Positions 17,690-27,258 of a DNA stretch of 64,000 nucleotides are shown one piece after another. The translations under genes were made by a program, and so were the position numbers. Position 1 is the stretch's first letter; every line of letters begins with the position of its first letter. The notes below the pieces were generated by a model. The model was not told the origin of the DNA. It made no database searches and saw only the letters and a list, made by a program, of their open reading frames with translations. Source of the DNA: Neobacillus drentensis (lineage in GTDB: Bacteria > Bacillota > Bacilli > Bacillales > Cytobacillaceae); assembly GCF_021560175.1 (NCBI RefSeq), contig NZ_CP091110.1:516001-580000 (forward strand). The letters run 5' to 3'.

Positions 17690-19457
17690 ATTTGATGTGG
17701 ATGAAGAATTGGAATCACCCTTCAGCTTTGTTCATTTAAAACGATTGTTTACTTATTTAAAGCCGTACAAAAAAAAGATTGTTTTGACCGTTTTGATTAT
17801 GCTGATTGCCAGTGGAGCCAATCTAATTGGACCCTATTTAATAAAAAGGGCAATCGACGAGAGTATTCCGAACAAGGATGCAGGAAGTTTAGTGGTCCTT
17901 TCCTGCATTTACCTTGGTGCCCTGGTGATTACGGGGATATGTATGAAATACAGAATTAGAATGATGTCCGAGATTGGGCAGAGCGTCATCCTCAACATTC
18001 GAAAGGACCTGTTTACCCATTTGCAGAAATTGTCCTTTTCCTTTTATGACAGCAGACCGCACGGAAAGATTTTAGTGAGGGTGGTTAACTATGTTAACTC
18101 CTTAAGTGATTTATTATCAAATGGTTTAATTAATTTGATAACAGATCTGTTTAGTCTTTTCGTGATTTTCGGTTTCATGTTAGCGATTGATGTAAAGTTA
18201 ACACTATTGGCGATGATTGGATTTCCTGTCCTTGCTGTCGTCGTTCTTCTTATTAAAAATGCCCAGCGGAAAGCCTGGCAAACATTAAGTAATAAGCAGT
18301 CCAACATGAATGCTTATATTCATGAAAGTATCAATGGAATCAAAGTTACTCAGGCCTTTACAAGGGAAGAAGAAAATAAACGAATCTTTAGGGATGTATC
18401 GGACAGTTATCGAAGCTCGTGGATGAAAGCAGTTAGAATCCAGTTCCTTCTATGGCCTTCGATTGAGAATATTTCGATTCTCACTACTTCAATCATTTAT
18501 GTTTTCGGTATCTCCCAAATCGGAGATGGAGTAACTGTCGGTGCTTTGGTTGCGTTTGTTGGGTATATAAGTATGTTTTGGGCTCCTATTGCTAATATTG
18601 GAAACTTCTACAATGCGATTATTAATGCAACCGCTTATTTAGAAAGAATTTTTGAAATGATCGATGAACGGCCGGCAATAGAAGATCGTCCGAATGCTGT
18701 GGAACTTCCGATTATCAGTGGGAAAGTTGAATTCAAGGATGTAGTCTTTGAATATGAAGAAGGCGAAAGAATCCTTAAAAATGTAAGCTTCTCTGTCAAT
18801 CCTGGCGAAACAATTGCACTTGTAGGTGCAACAGGATCAGGAAAGACCACAATCGTAAGCTTACTCAGCCGTTTTTATGATGTAACTACCGGAAAAATAG
18901 AAATTGATGGTGTTGATATCAGTACAGTAACCATTCCTTCTCTAAGAAAGCAAATGGGCGTCATGCTTCAAGATCCATTTATTTTTTCTGGGACGATTAT
19001 GGATAATATCCGTTATGGGCGGCTTGATGCTACAGATGAGGAAGTAATCGCGGCGGCGAAGGCGGTCCAGGCCCATCAGTTTATCAGCGGTTTAGCCGAT
19101 GGGTATCAAACGGAGGTCAACGAACGCGGCACAAGGCTTTCTACTGGTCAAAGACAGTTGATTTCCTTTGCGCGTGCACTCTTAGCGGATCCGAAAATTT
19201 TAATTCTGGATGAAGCTACTTCTTCGATTGATACGGAAACTGAGCTGGCGCTGCAAAAGGGCCTTGAGACCTTGCTTGCAGGAAGGACATCTTTTATTAT
19301 TGCTCACCGCCTTTCAACGATCCAAAATGCAAGCCGTATCCTTGTCATTGATAAAGGCAGAATCATCGAGGAAGGTTCTCATAACGAGCTATTGAACCGC
19401 AGAAGTTACTATTGGAACCTGCATCAATCACAGCATCAATCCTTAGAGGTAGGTTGA
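17676..19457 (+). CDS. ABC exporter half-transporter B (canonical Walker B)
   Basis: A 593-residue partner of the upstream subunit, with six membrane spans and one nucleotide-binding domain. Walker A is GATGSGKTT and Walker B keeps the catalytic Glu513 (LILDEATSSID). Its signature is altered to LSTGQ (488-492) instead of LSGGQ. This is the complementary asymmetry to subunit A: one composite site pairs Asp Walker B with the altered signature (degenerate), the other pairs Glu with LSGGQ (active). Its ATG lies inside the end of the first gene, so translation is probably coupled. A terminator follows at 19482. Confidence 0.87.
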   Translation: MARNKFDVDEELESPFSFVHLKRLFTYLKPYKKKIVLTVLIMLIASGANLIGPYLIKRAIDESIPNKDAGSLVVLSCIYLGALVITGICMKYRIRMMSEIGQSVILNIRKDLFTHLQKLSFSFYDSRPHGKILVRVVNYVNSLSDLLSNGLINLITDLFSLFVIFGFMLAIDVKLTLLAMIGFPVLAVVVLLIKNAQRKAWQTLSNKQSNMNAYIHESINGIKVTQAFTREEENKRIFRDVSDSYRSSWMKAVRIQFLLWPSIENISILTTSIIYVFGISQIGDGVTVGALVAFVGYISMFWAPIANIGNFYNAIINATAYLERIFEMIDERPAIEDRPNAVELPIISGKVEFKDVVFEYEEGERILKNVSFSVNPGETIALVGATGSGKTTIVSLLSRFYDVTTGKIEIDGVDISTVTIPSLRKQMGVMLQDPFIFSGTIMDNIRYGRLDATDEEVIAAAKAVQAHQFISGLADGYQTEVNERGTRLSTGQRQLISFARALLADPKILILDEATSSIDTETELALQKGLETLLAGRTSFIIAHRLSTIQNASRILVIDKGRIIEEGSHNELLNRRSYYWNLHQSQHQSLEVG

Positions 19458-19481
19458 ACAGGAACAATGTGAAGGCTATAG

Positions 19482-19514
19482 GGAATCTGGAAAAACCAGA
19501 TTCCTCTTTTTTTA
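19482..19514 (+). terminator. Terminator after the ABC exporter genes
   Basis: GGAATCTGG (19482-19490) and CCAGATTCC (19496-19504) form a perfect 9-bp stem with a 5-A loop and a long T-run. Confidence 0.85.
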
Positions 19515-19622
19515 ATGGCACTAAAAACGTTAAAGTTGTTTTTTTATAACTAAGCAGAAACCAGCCGCCAAATTTAACAGAGCCTTTAGAATAAAGTTAA
19601 TGTTCATTTAGGAGATGAGTCC

Positions 19623-21449
19623 TTGAATATTCTTGATGATAAAAAAATATTAGAATTTAATTCAACGTTATTATTTTCAAGCAAGGAAGAAAAAAACGCA
19701 TGGTGGAGATCGGTCAGTCAAAATGCCGCTTTCAAACTACTTCTCGATGAAATTAGGGTTGAGGCAAATAGGCTTTTGATAGAAAAAGACCCAGAGCTGC
19801 CCTTTTCATTGTTTAAAATTTTTGCTGAATCGGGTTCCAGGCTTGAATACGAAAAAGCTTATTTTGAAAAGAGGAGACGGCTGAATACCTTCGCAATCAT
19901 GGTTTTGCTCGAACCGACAAACATTGATTATTTAACGGCGTTGGAAAATATCATTTGGTCGATTTGCAATGAGTATAGCTGGTGCCTGCCCGCTCATTTG
20001 CAAAATAGTCCGGAAACATCAATACAAGTCAGTTACACTTTAAAAGAAGCCTTTGCGCAAGCCTATTCGATTGACTTGTTTGCAGCTGAAACTGCATTTT
20101 CTTTGGCAGAAATATTGAGACTCACAGAGGAATACTTGAATCCAATCATTTGTAAGCGCATTAATGAGGAAGTATTTAAACGAATCCTTCATCCATTTAA
20201 GGAAAATCAATTTGGATGGGAAAAACAGACTCATAATTGGGCTGCGGTTTGTGCCGGATCAATAGGGTCAGCAGCGCTGCATTTAATAAAAGACCCAGGG
20301 GAACTCGCCTTAATAGTAGAGCGAGTGCTTCCAGCTATGGATTCTTATTTAACAGGTTTCAATGAGGATGGCATTTGCCTGGAGGGGTACGGCTACTGGC
20401 AATATGGCTTCGGCTATTATGTCTATTTTGCTGATTTATTAAAAAAACGGACTGCTGGCAAGTTGAACCTGTTTGACTCAGAAAAGGTCCATCAGATTGC
20501 CCTCTTTCAACAAAGGTGTTTTCTGAGCCGGAACTTGGTTGTGAACTTTTCAGATGCCCAGCCGACAGCCACCGTTTTTTTAGGTCTGAGTCATTATTTA
20601 AGCAAAATTTACAATGATTTTGAGGTCCCAGAACAGGATTTATGCGCGAAGTATACAGAGGATCATTGCAGCCGATGGGCTCCAGCCATTCGCAATCTAT
20701 TATGGTTTGATGAAACGGCATTATCGACACAAAGGAAGAGCGAAACCTTTTACTCGGAAAAACCTGCATGGTTTATTTCAAGGCATCAATCAGAATCCGG
20801 CTGTTTTTCCTTCGCGGCAAAAGGCGGCCATAACGACGAGCCTCATAATCATAATGATATCGGTCATTTTATCCTGCAAGGAAATAATGAAGTGTTCTTA
20901 AAGGATTTGGGCGCTGGTTTATACACGAAGGATTACTTTAATGAGAAACGCTATACGTATTTATGCAACGGTTCACAGGGGCATTCTGTTCCTATTATTA
21001 ATCATCAGTTTCAAAAAGAAGGTCCAGAGCGTTTTGCCAGGATTAGTAATGCTTCACTAGAAGAAAAGGTTGATACCTTTAAATTGGATATGGCAAATGC
21101 GTATGAAGTAGAGAGTCTTCAAAAATTATCCCGAACGTTTACTTGGATAAAACGAAAACAGCCTAAGCTCATTTTGGAAGACAACTACACTTTTACAGAA
21201 CAACCCGATTCTATTATTGAACGATTTATCATACCATCACTTTCCGTAACGAAGGATGGTAAAGGAGTGATCCTTGAGGGACAACACAGGCTCCGAATTT
21301 TATATGACAAAACAAAGCTAAGCCTGGCAGTAAGAATACTAGAATTTGAGAATCATTTTGGAAAAACGGAAAATAATAGTGCACTTGATTTTATTGTAAT
21401 AAATCCAGAAAAGGATTGTAGTGTTAAATTGGCTTTTCAATTTGAATAG
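19623..21449 (+). CDS. Heparinase II/III-like protein (putative uronate polysaccharide lyase)
   Basis: A 608-residue protein without signal peptide, so cytoplasmic. The start is the TTG at 19623, eight bases after GGAG. The N-terminal two thirds look like an (alpha/alpha) toroid. The middle carries the heparinase II/III signature GGHNDEPHNHNDIGHF (about 401-416), followed by a beta-rich C-terminal part. Relatives are lyases that cleave uronic-acid-containing glycans and leave an unsaturated 4,5-uronate end. The next gene encodes exactly the hydrolase that removes such ends, which supports the lyase role. The substrate is not determined; Rha/GlcA-capped arabinogalactan side chains are one possibility given the locus. 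Confidence 0.75.
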   Translation: MNILDDKKILEFNSTLLFSSKEEKNAWWRSVSQNAAFKLLLDEIRVEANRLLIEKDPELPFSLFKIFAESGSRLEYEKAYFEKRRRLNTFAIMVLLEPTNIDYLTALENIIWSICNEYSWCLPAHLQNSPETSIQVSYTLKEAFAQAYSIDLFAAETAFSLAEILRLTEEYLNPIICKRINEEVFKRILHPFKENQFGWEKQTHNWAAVCAGSIGSAALHLIKDPGELALIVERVLPAMDSYLTGFNEDGICLEGYGYWQYGFGYYVYFADLLKKRTAGKLNLFDSEKVHQIALFQQRCFLSRNLVVNFSDAQPTATVFLGLSHYLSKIYNDFEVPEQDLCAKYTEDHCSRWAPAIRNLLWFDETALSTQRKSETFYSEKPAWFISRHQSESGCFSFAAKGGHNDEPHNHNDIGHFILQGNNEVFLKDLGAGLYTKDYFNEKRYTYLCNGSQGHSVPIINHQFQKEGPERFARISNASLEEKVDTFKLDMANAYEVESLQKLSRTFTWIKRKQPKLILEDNYTFTEQPDSIIERFIIPSLSVTKDGKGVILEGQHRLRILYDKTKLSLAVRILEFENHFGKTENNSALDFIVINPEKDCSVKLAFQFE

Positions 21450-21463
21450 AAAGGGTGAAGAAA

Positions 21464-22591
21464 ATGACAGAACAACTAAACTGGGTAAATGAAGCGTGGC
21501 AGCAAGTGACACAAAAAATAAACAGAACTAGCAAAACAATAGGAGCCAATTTTCCGCATGCAAGTGAAAACGGGACTTATATTCTTGCGGAACCGCACTG
21601 GTGGACAGCTGGTTTTTGGCCTGGATTGCTGTGGCTGGTGTATCGGGATACGAAAGATGCAGCATTAAAGCAGCTGGCAGTGGAGTGTGAGGCCAAGTTG
21701 GACGCTGTTCAAAATGAGTATTACCGGCTCGATCATGATATGGGGTTTATGTGGACTCTTACCAGTGTTGCCCACTATAAGCTCTTAGGAAATGAGGATT
21801 CCAAACGTCGGGCACTCTTGGCTGCCAATCTCCTCATGGGAAGATTTAATGTAAATGGAAATTTTATCAGAGCTTGGAATCCATGGACAGAGGGCGAAGA
21901 CAATAGCGGGATAGCGATTATTGATTGCATGATGAATTTGCCGCTATTGTACTGGGCCAGTGAAGAAACAGGTGATCCAAGGTTTAAGAGTGTTGCCAAA
22001 AGGCATGCTGATACGGTAGTGGAGCATTTCATCCGGAATGATGGCAGTGTTCATCATATTGTCCGTTTTGATCCTGAAAGCGGGAATAAGGTTGAGGCTT
22101 TGGGAGGACAAGGCTATGGACCGGAATCTGCATGGTCAAGAGGAACCGCCTGGGCGATTTATGGTCTGACATTGTGCTACCACTATACTGGAGAAGCAAA
22201 ATACTTAGATAATGCCAAGCGGGTAGCCCATTTCTTTATCTCCCATCTTCCAGAGGATTTTGTTCCTGATTGGGATTTCCGCCTTCCTGCAGAAGTCGAT
22301 TCTCCAAAGGATTCTTCTGCCGGTGCGATTGCCGCGTCGGGTCTCTTGTTATTGGCAACTGAGGTAACAGCGGCAGAAGCACCTGTTTACAAACAGGCTG
22401 GGGAGAAAATACTCGAATCCCTTTATAGGAATTATGGTAATTGGGATGGTTCGGAGGAGGAAGGGTTAATCCTGCATGGGACAAGCCATTTTCCTGAAGG
22501 AAAATATACAGATAACCCACTGATTTATGGGGATTACTATTTTGTTGAAGGTCTTGCTAGATTAAAAGGTTACAAGGAATTATTTTGGTAG
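21464..22591 (+). CDS. ugl: GH88 unsaturated glucuronyl hydrolase
   Basis: A cytosolic 375-residue enzyme that removes unsaturated glucuronyl residues left by a lyase. The ATG at 21464 has AAGGGTG six bases upstream; the GTG at 21455 lies inside that site. The length matches the Bacillus sp. GL1 unsaturated glucuronyl hydrolase (377 aa), and many blocks line up with it from memory. The two catalytic aspartates correspond to Asp92 (LDHDMGF) and Asp154 (AIIDCMMNLPLL). Its gene lies 14 bp after the heparinase-like gene and 49 bp before the DUF2264 gene, clearly one operon. The parent polymer is uncertain; gellan/xanthan, glycosaminoglycan and arabinogalactan routes all use this chemistry. Confidence 0.88.
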   Translation: MTEQLNWVNEAWQQVTQKINRTSKTIGANFPHASENGTYILAEPHWWTAGFWPGLLWLVYRDTKDAALKQLAVECEAKLDAVQNEYYRLDHDMGFMWTLTSVAHYKLLGNEDSKRRALLAANLLMGRFNVNGNFIRAWNPWTEGEDNSGIAIIDCMMNLPLLYWASEETGDPRFKSVAKRHADTVVEHFIRNDGSVHHIVRFDPESGNKVEALGGQGYGPESAWSRGTAWAIYGLTLCYHYTGEAKYLDNAKRVAHFFISHLPEDFVPDWDFRLPAEVDSPKDSSAGAIAASGLLLLATEVTAAEAPVYKQAGEKILESLYRNYGNWDGSEEEGLILHGTSHFPEGKYTDNPLIYGDYYFVEGLARLKGYKELFW

Positions 22592-22640
22592 AATAATCGG
22601 CCAGCACGGGACCACTTGTCATTAAAAGGAGCTATAGTAT

Positions 22641-24503
22641 ATGTTAAAACTCGACTTACCTATTCAAAAGAATCCTCTCCAAACAAGACGAGATTTTATT
22701 GATGCCGTTAATCAAGTGATAAACCCATTAAAGCCTTACTACAGCAAGGGAAGAGCCCTTTTGGAAATTGGTAGTACAGGTGCCGGTTACTCTGATTCAA
22801 TTGCTGGAATGGAGGGGTTCTCAAGGGTGCTTTGGGGCCTCGTTCCACTATTGGCTGGAGGAGAAGAATCGGAAATCTGGGATGATTGTCTGCAAGGAAT
22901 CAAGAATGGTACAAACCCTTCCCATGAGGAATACTGGGGAGAAATTACCGACTTCCATCAAAAGGCCGTCGAAATGGCGGCATTTGGCTATTGCTTAGCA
23001 CTAACACCTGAAAAAGTCTGGGAACCGCTGAATAATCAAGAAAAAGGAAATCTATATAGTTGGCTCAATCAAATTAATCAAATCAACGTATATGACTGTA
23101 ATTGGCTGTTTTTTCCTGTACTTGTGAACCTTGGTTTTAAAAGAGTGGGATTGCCTTATGATCAGGAAAAGGTAAAGGAAAACCTTGACCGAATTGATCA
23201 ATTTTATTTAGGAGAAGGATGGTATGCGGACGGAAAGGAAGCGCATTGTGACTATTACGGTCCATTTGCGATCCATTTTTACAGTCTTCTATATTCAGCA
23301 CTGATGGGTGAAGAAGATCCAATTAGGGCAGTGCATTATAAAAGCAGAGCCGAGTCTTACGCTAAAGACTTTATCTATTGGTTTAGTAGTGATGGTTCTG
23401 CCCTTCCATATGGAAGAAGCTTAACCTATAGATTTGCCCAATCTGCTTTTTGGAGTGCGCTCGTATATGCTGGAGCGGAGCCGTTTCCTCTAGGAGTAAT
23501 GAAGGGACTGATCTTAAGGAACCTTCGTTGGTGGTTTAGTCAGCCAATTTTTGATTCTAATGGTTTGTTGACCATCGGCTACCGATATCCTAATTTGATT
23601 ATGGCCGAGAATTATAATTCACCAGGCTCTCCATATTGGGCCCTGAAGACTTTTTTACCCCTGGCGTTAACAGAAAATCACCCTTTTTGGCAAGCGGAGG
23701 AGCTGCCGCTGCCAGTTTTAAAGCAGAAGGTGGTGCAGCCAGTTCCACGCTTTATCATGTGCAGACAGGAAGACAAAGATCATATTGTTGCGTTTAATGC
23801 GGGATACCAGCATACGAATGACCACTCACATACTGCGGCCAAATATGAAAAATTTGTTTACTCCAATGTATTTGGTTTTAGTGTTTCAAAAGCAGAGTGG
23901 GGGCTTGGGCAAAGTGCATTTGATTCAATGCTGGCTGTAAGCGAGGGTGATAATATCTTTAGAGGTAAAAGAAAGTGTGAAGAATATACTATTGATGAAA
24001 ACGTGATTTATACAAAATGGAAACCGTGGGAGGATGTTGTGATCCGAACCTGGATTGTGGCAGGGGCGCCGTGGCACATCCGCATCCATTGTATTGAGAC
24101 AAGTAGAGGCCTTGATGTTGCGGACGGTGGATTCGCCCTAGGCCTAGAACATAACTCATTTATAGATCAAAAAATGGAAGTATTGGCGAATAAGCAAGAA
24201 AGCTTGGCCATATTACCGTGGGGAGCAAGCGGCATCAAAAGTATCTTTGGAAACGGGCAGGCGGAGGTGGTCTATCCAAATGCAAATACGAATTTGATGA
24301 ATGCCCGGACAATCATTCCGTCAGTAAAGACAAGCTTTAAGCCAGGTAAGCATTGTCTGGTAAATGCTGTGTTTGGGGAACCGAGCGGTAAGAACGCTAT
24401 TAATCTATGGGGCAATGTACCACATGTTGTGGTTACGGATGGAGAAATTATTATTGGAGAGGGACTTGAGAAAATTACTATTCCAATAGGTAAGGAAGAT
24501 TAG
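22641..24503 (+). CDS. DUF2264 family protein (putative intracellular glycosidase)
   Basis: A 620-residue soluble protein without signal peptide, matching DUF2264: an N-terminal helical toroid with MEGFSRVLWGLVPLLAGG (about 56-73), then the conserved TNDHSHTAAKYEKFVYS stretch near 393 and a beta-rich C-terminal domain. I recall DUF2264 members being linked to a glycoside hydrolase family with beta-glucuronidase activity on arabinogalactan, but I cannot verify this here. It is the third gene of the uronic-acid operon, with AAAGGAG before the ATG. An operon of lyase-like, GH88 and DUF2264 genes suggests stepwise intracellular removal of uronates. Confidence 0.72.
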   Translation: MLKLDLPIQKNPLQTRRDFIDAVNQVINPLKPYYSKGRALLEIGSTGAGYSDSIAGMEGFSRVLWGLVPLLAGGEESEIWDDCLQGIKNGTNPSHEEYWGEITDFHQKAVEMAAFGYCLALTPEKVWEPLNNQEKGNLYSWLNQINQINVYDCNWLFFPVLVNLGFKRVGLPYDQEKVKENLDRIDQFYLGEGWYADGKEAHCDYYGPFAIHFYSLLYSALMGEEDPIRAVHYKSRAESYAKDFIYWFSSDGSALPYGRSLTYRFAQSAFWSALVYAGAEPFPLGVMKGLILRNLRWWFSQPIFDSNGLLTIGYRYPNLIMAENYNSPGSPYWALKTFLPLALTENHPFWQAEELPLPVLKQKVVQPVPRFIMCRQEDKDHIVAFNAGYQHTNDHSHTAAKYEKFVYSNVFGFSVSKAEWGLGQSAFDSMLAVSEGDNIFRGKRKCEEYTIDENVIYTKWKPWEDVVIRTWIVAGAPWHIRIHCIETSRGLDVADGGFALGLEHNSFIDQKMEVLANKQESLAILPWGASGIKSIFGNGQAEVVYPNANTNLMNARTIIPSVKTSFKPGKHCLVNAVFGEPSGKNAINLWGNVPHVVVTDGEIIIGEGLEKITIPIGKED

Positions 24504-24540
24504 CAAGAAAGAGCCTTGGTATACAGGCTCTTTTCTTGTG
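24504..24540 (+). terminator. Terminator after the DUF2264 gene
   Basis: CAAGAAAGAGCCT and AGGCTCTTTTCTTG form an imperfect stem around GAGCCT/AGGCTC (24511-24516 and 24525-24530), followed by a T-rich tract. Confidence 0.65.
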
Positions 24541-24612
24541 TAAAAGTAGCTTTGGCGATCTAGATTTAAGTTCGAGGCAGAGGGGCTGTAATCTAAAGTA
24601 CTCTAGGAAGGG

Positions 24613-24661
24613 TTGACCACTTTAAGAAAAACAAGTAAAATACAAGTAAAATGTTTTACTT
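24613..24661 (+). promoter_or_regulatory. ganR promoter with AAGTAAAA palindrome
   Basis: TTGACC (24613-24618) and TAAAAT (24636-24641) are 17 bp apart. Just downstream lies the perfect 18-bp palindrome AAGTAAAATGTTTTACTT (24644-24661), and a further AAGTAAAA half-site overlaps the -10 box. The half-sites match those upstream of ganS and galK, suggesting LacI-type autoregulation or cross-regulation. Confidence 0.6.
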
Positions 24662-24717
24662 TAATACATGTGACATACCATTGATAAATAAGTGAAATTA
24701 ATACTTTTAAAATTTTA

Positions 24718-25742
<1,025 letters not shown>

Positions 25743-25792
25743 AAAGCAGTAAAACTACTGCTTTTCTTTTTTTTTGTTATTTTCGTAAAAAA

Positions 25793-25812
25793 ATTCACTT
25801 AATCTAGTAAAA
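25793..25812 (+). promoter_or_regulatory. Candidate GanR/GalR operator upstream of ganS
   Basis: TTCACT-N6-AGTAAA (25794-25811) matches the TTTACT-N6-AGTAAA inverted repeat upstream of galK with one arm difference. It lies a few bases before the ganS -35 box. Confidence 0.5.
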
Positions 25813-25818
25813 AAGTTG

Positions 25819-25847
25819 TTTACATATTTTCCTATGAGTGATATATT
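25819..25847 (+). promoter_or_regulatory. SigA promoter of ganSPQAB
   Basis: TTTACA (25819-25824) and TATATT (25842-25847) with a 17-bp spacer. Transcription would start near 25854, right at the downstream cre-like site. Confidence 0.65.
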
Positions 25848-25854
25848 ATTTCTT

Positions 25855-25868
25855 GTAAAACGCTTTCA
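25855..25868 (+). promoter_or_regulatory. cre-like site (CcpA) at ganS start
   Basis: GTAAAACGCTTTCA matches 12 of 14 positions of TGWAANCGNTNWCA. Its place at the transcription start fits direct repression by CcpA. Confidence 0.5.
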
Positions 25869-25895
25869 CTTAATTGACTTGAAAGGACGAATAAT

Positions 25896-27173
25896 ATGAA
25901 GAATTTTAAGAAATACGCTGGAATTGTTAGCGGACTTGCATTAAGTTTCTCTTTAGTTGCTTGTGGACCACAGGATAGCGGTAAGTCAACCTCAGATACT
26001 TCCAAGAGTGACAATAAAACCAACCAGCTATTAGTTTGGGAGGATCAACAGAAGGCAGATGGTATCAAAGATGCCGTTGCTCAATTTGAAAAAGATCATA
26101 ATGTAAAAATTAAAGTCGTTGAAAAGCCGTATGCGAAACAAATTGAAGGCCTGCGTTTAGATGGTCCAGCTGGGACTGGCCCTGATGTATTAACTATGCC
26201 TGGTGATCAAATTGGCACAGCTGTAACAGAAGGATTGATTAAAGAATTAAACGTAGGTGACGATGTTCAATCAATCTATACCGATGTTGCGATGCAATCA
26301 CAAAAAGTGGACGGTAAGGTTTACGGCCTTCCAAAAGCAGTCGAAACAACCATGCTTTACTATAATAAAGACCTAATTGCAGAAAAAGATCTGCCAAAAA
26401 CCCTCAATGAATGGTACGAGTATGATAAGAAAGTAACAAAAGGCGGCAATTATGGATTCTTAGCCCTATTTGACCAAATTTATTATGCTCAAAGTGTGAT
26501 GAGTGGTTATGGCGGCTATATCTTTAATAAAGATGACAAAGGAAATTATGATCCAGCTAACATTGGCATCAATAACGCAGGTGCTGTACAGGGTGCAGAA
26601 ATTATTCAAAAGTTCTATAAAGAAAAATTATTCCCTGCCGGTATTATCGGAGCGCAAGGTATTAATGTATTAGAATCATTATTTACATCTGGAAAAGCCG
26701 CGGCAATCATTTCTGGTCCTTGGAATATCGAACCATTCACTAAAGCGGGCGTGAATTATGGTGTAGCGAAACTTCCAGCATTAGATAATGGTAAAAATAT
26801 GAGCGCATTTGTTGGTGTAAAAAGCTATAACGTAAGTGCTTATTCGAAAAATGCTGACATGGCCCAACAGCTGGTTGAATTCTTAGCTAACAAGGATAAT
26901 TCGAAGAAACGTTTCGAAATTACAAAAGAAGTTCCTGCTGTTAAAGATTTAGCTAATGACCCAGTAGTAACGGAGAGTGATGCCGCAAAAGCGGTAGCTG
27001 AGCAATCTCAATTCTCAGAATTAACACCAAATATTCCTGAGATGAACGAAGTTTGGACTCCTGCTGATGCAGCATTACAAACCATTGCAACTGGAAAGGC
27101 ACAGCCAAAAGCAGCTTTAAATCAAGCAGCTGAAACCATTAAAGGACAAATTAAAGCAAAACACAGCAAATAA
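25896..27173 (+). CDS. ganS: Galacto-oligosaccharide-binding lipoprotein GanS
   Basis: The extracellular receptor of the galactan oligosaccharide importer, 425 residues. Signal with lipobox LVAC, a Ser/Thr/Asp-rich linker, then a MalE-type (family 1) binding fold opening with LLVWEDQQKADGIKDAVAQF. The N-terminal pattern and length fit the maltose/arabinogalactan-binding group. AAAGGA precedes the ATG. It is first in the order ganS-P-Q-A-B, identical to B. subtilis. A hairpin between ganS and ganP probably lowers expression of the downstream genes, so that receptor exceeds permease. Confidence 0.9.
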   Translation: MKNFKKYAGIVSGLALSFSLVACGPQDSGKSTSDTSKSDNKTNQLLVWEDQQKADGIKDAVAQFEKDHNVKIKVVEKPYAKQIEGLRLDGPAGTGPDVLTMPGDQIGTAVTEGLIKELNVGDDVQSIYTDVAMQSQKVDGKVYGLPKAVETTMLYYNKDLIAEKDLPKTLNEWYEYDKKVTKGGNYGFLALFDQIYYAQSVMSGYGGYIFNKDDKGNYDPANIGINNAGAVQGAEIIQKFYKEKLFPAGIIGAQGINVLESLFTSGKAAAIISGPWNIEPFTKAGVNYGVAKLPALDNGKNMSAFVGVKSYNVSAYSKNADMAQQLVEFLANKDNSKKRFEITKEVPAVKDLANDPVVTESDAAKAVAEQSQFSELTPNIPEMNEVWTPADAALQTIATGKAQPKAALNQAAETIKGQIKAKHSK

Positions 27174-27185
27174 TTAGGTATAAGG

Positions 27186-27226
27186 ATGGTGTCAAACGCC
27201 AAATGATGTTTGACACCATTTGTTTT
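27186..27226 (+). terminator. Intra-operon attenuating hairpin between ganS and ganP
   Basis: ATGGTGTCAAAC (27186-27197) and GTTTGACACCAT (27208-27219) form a perfect 12-bp stem followed by TTTGTTTTC. The arms carry a variant of the GGTGTC...GACACC dispersed repeat. It likely causes partial termination after ganS or protects its 3' end. Confidence 0.7.
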
Positions 27227-27258
27227 CTAAATACCGCATCCATAAGAGGTGAAAAACT

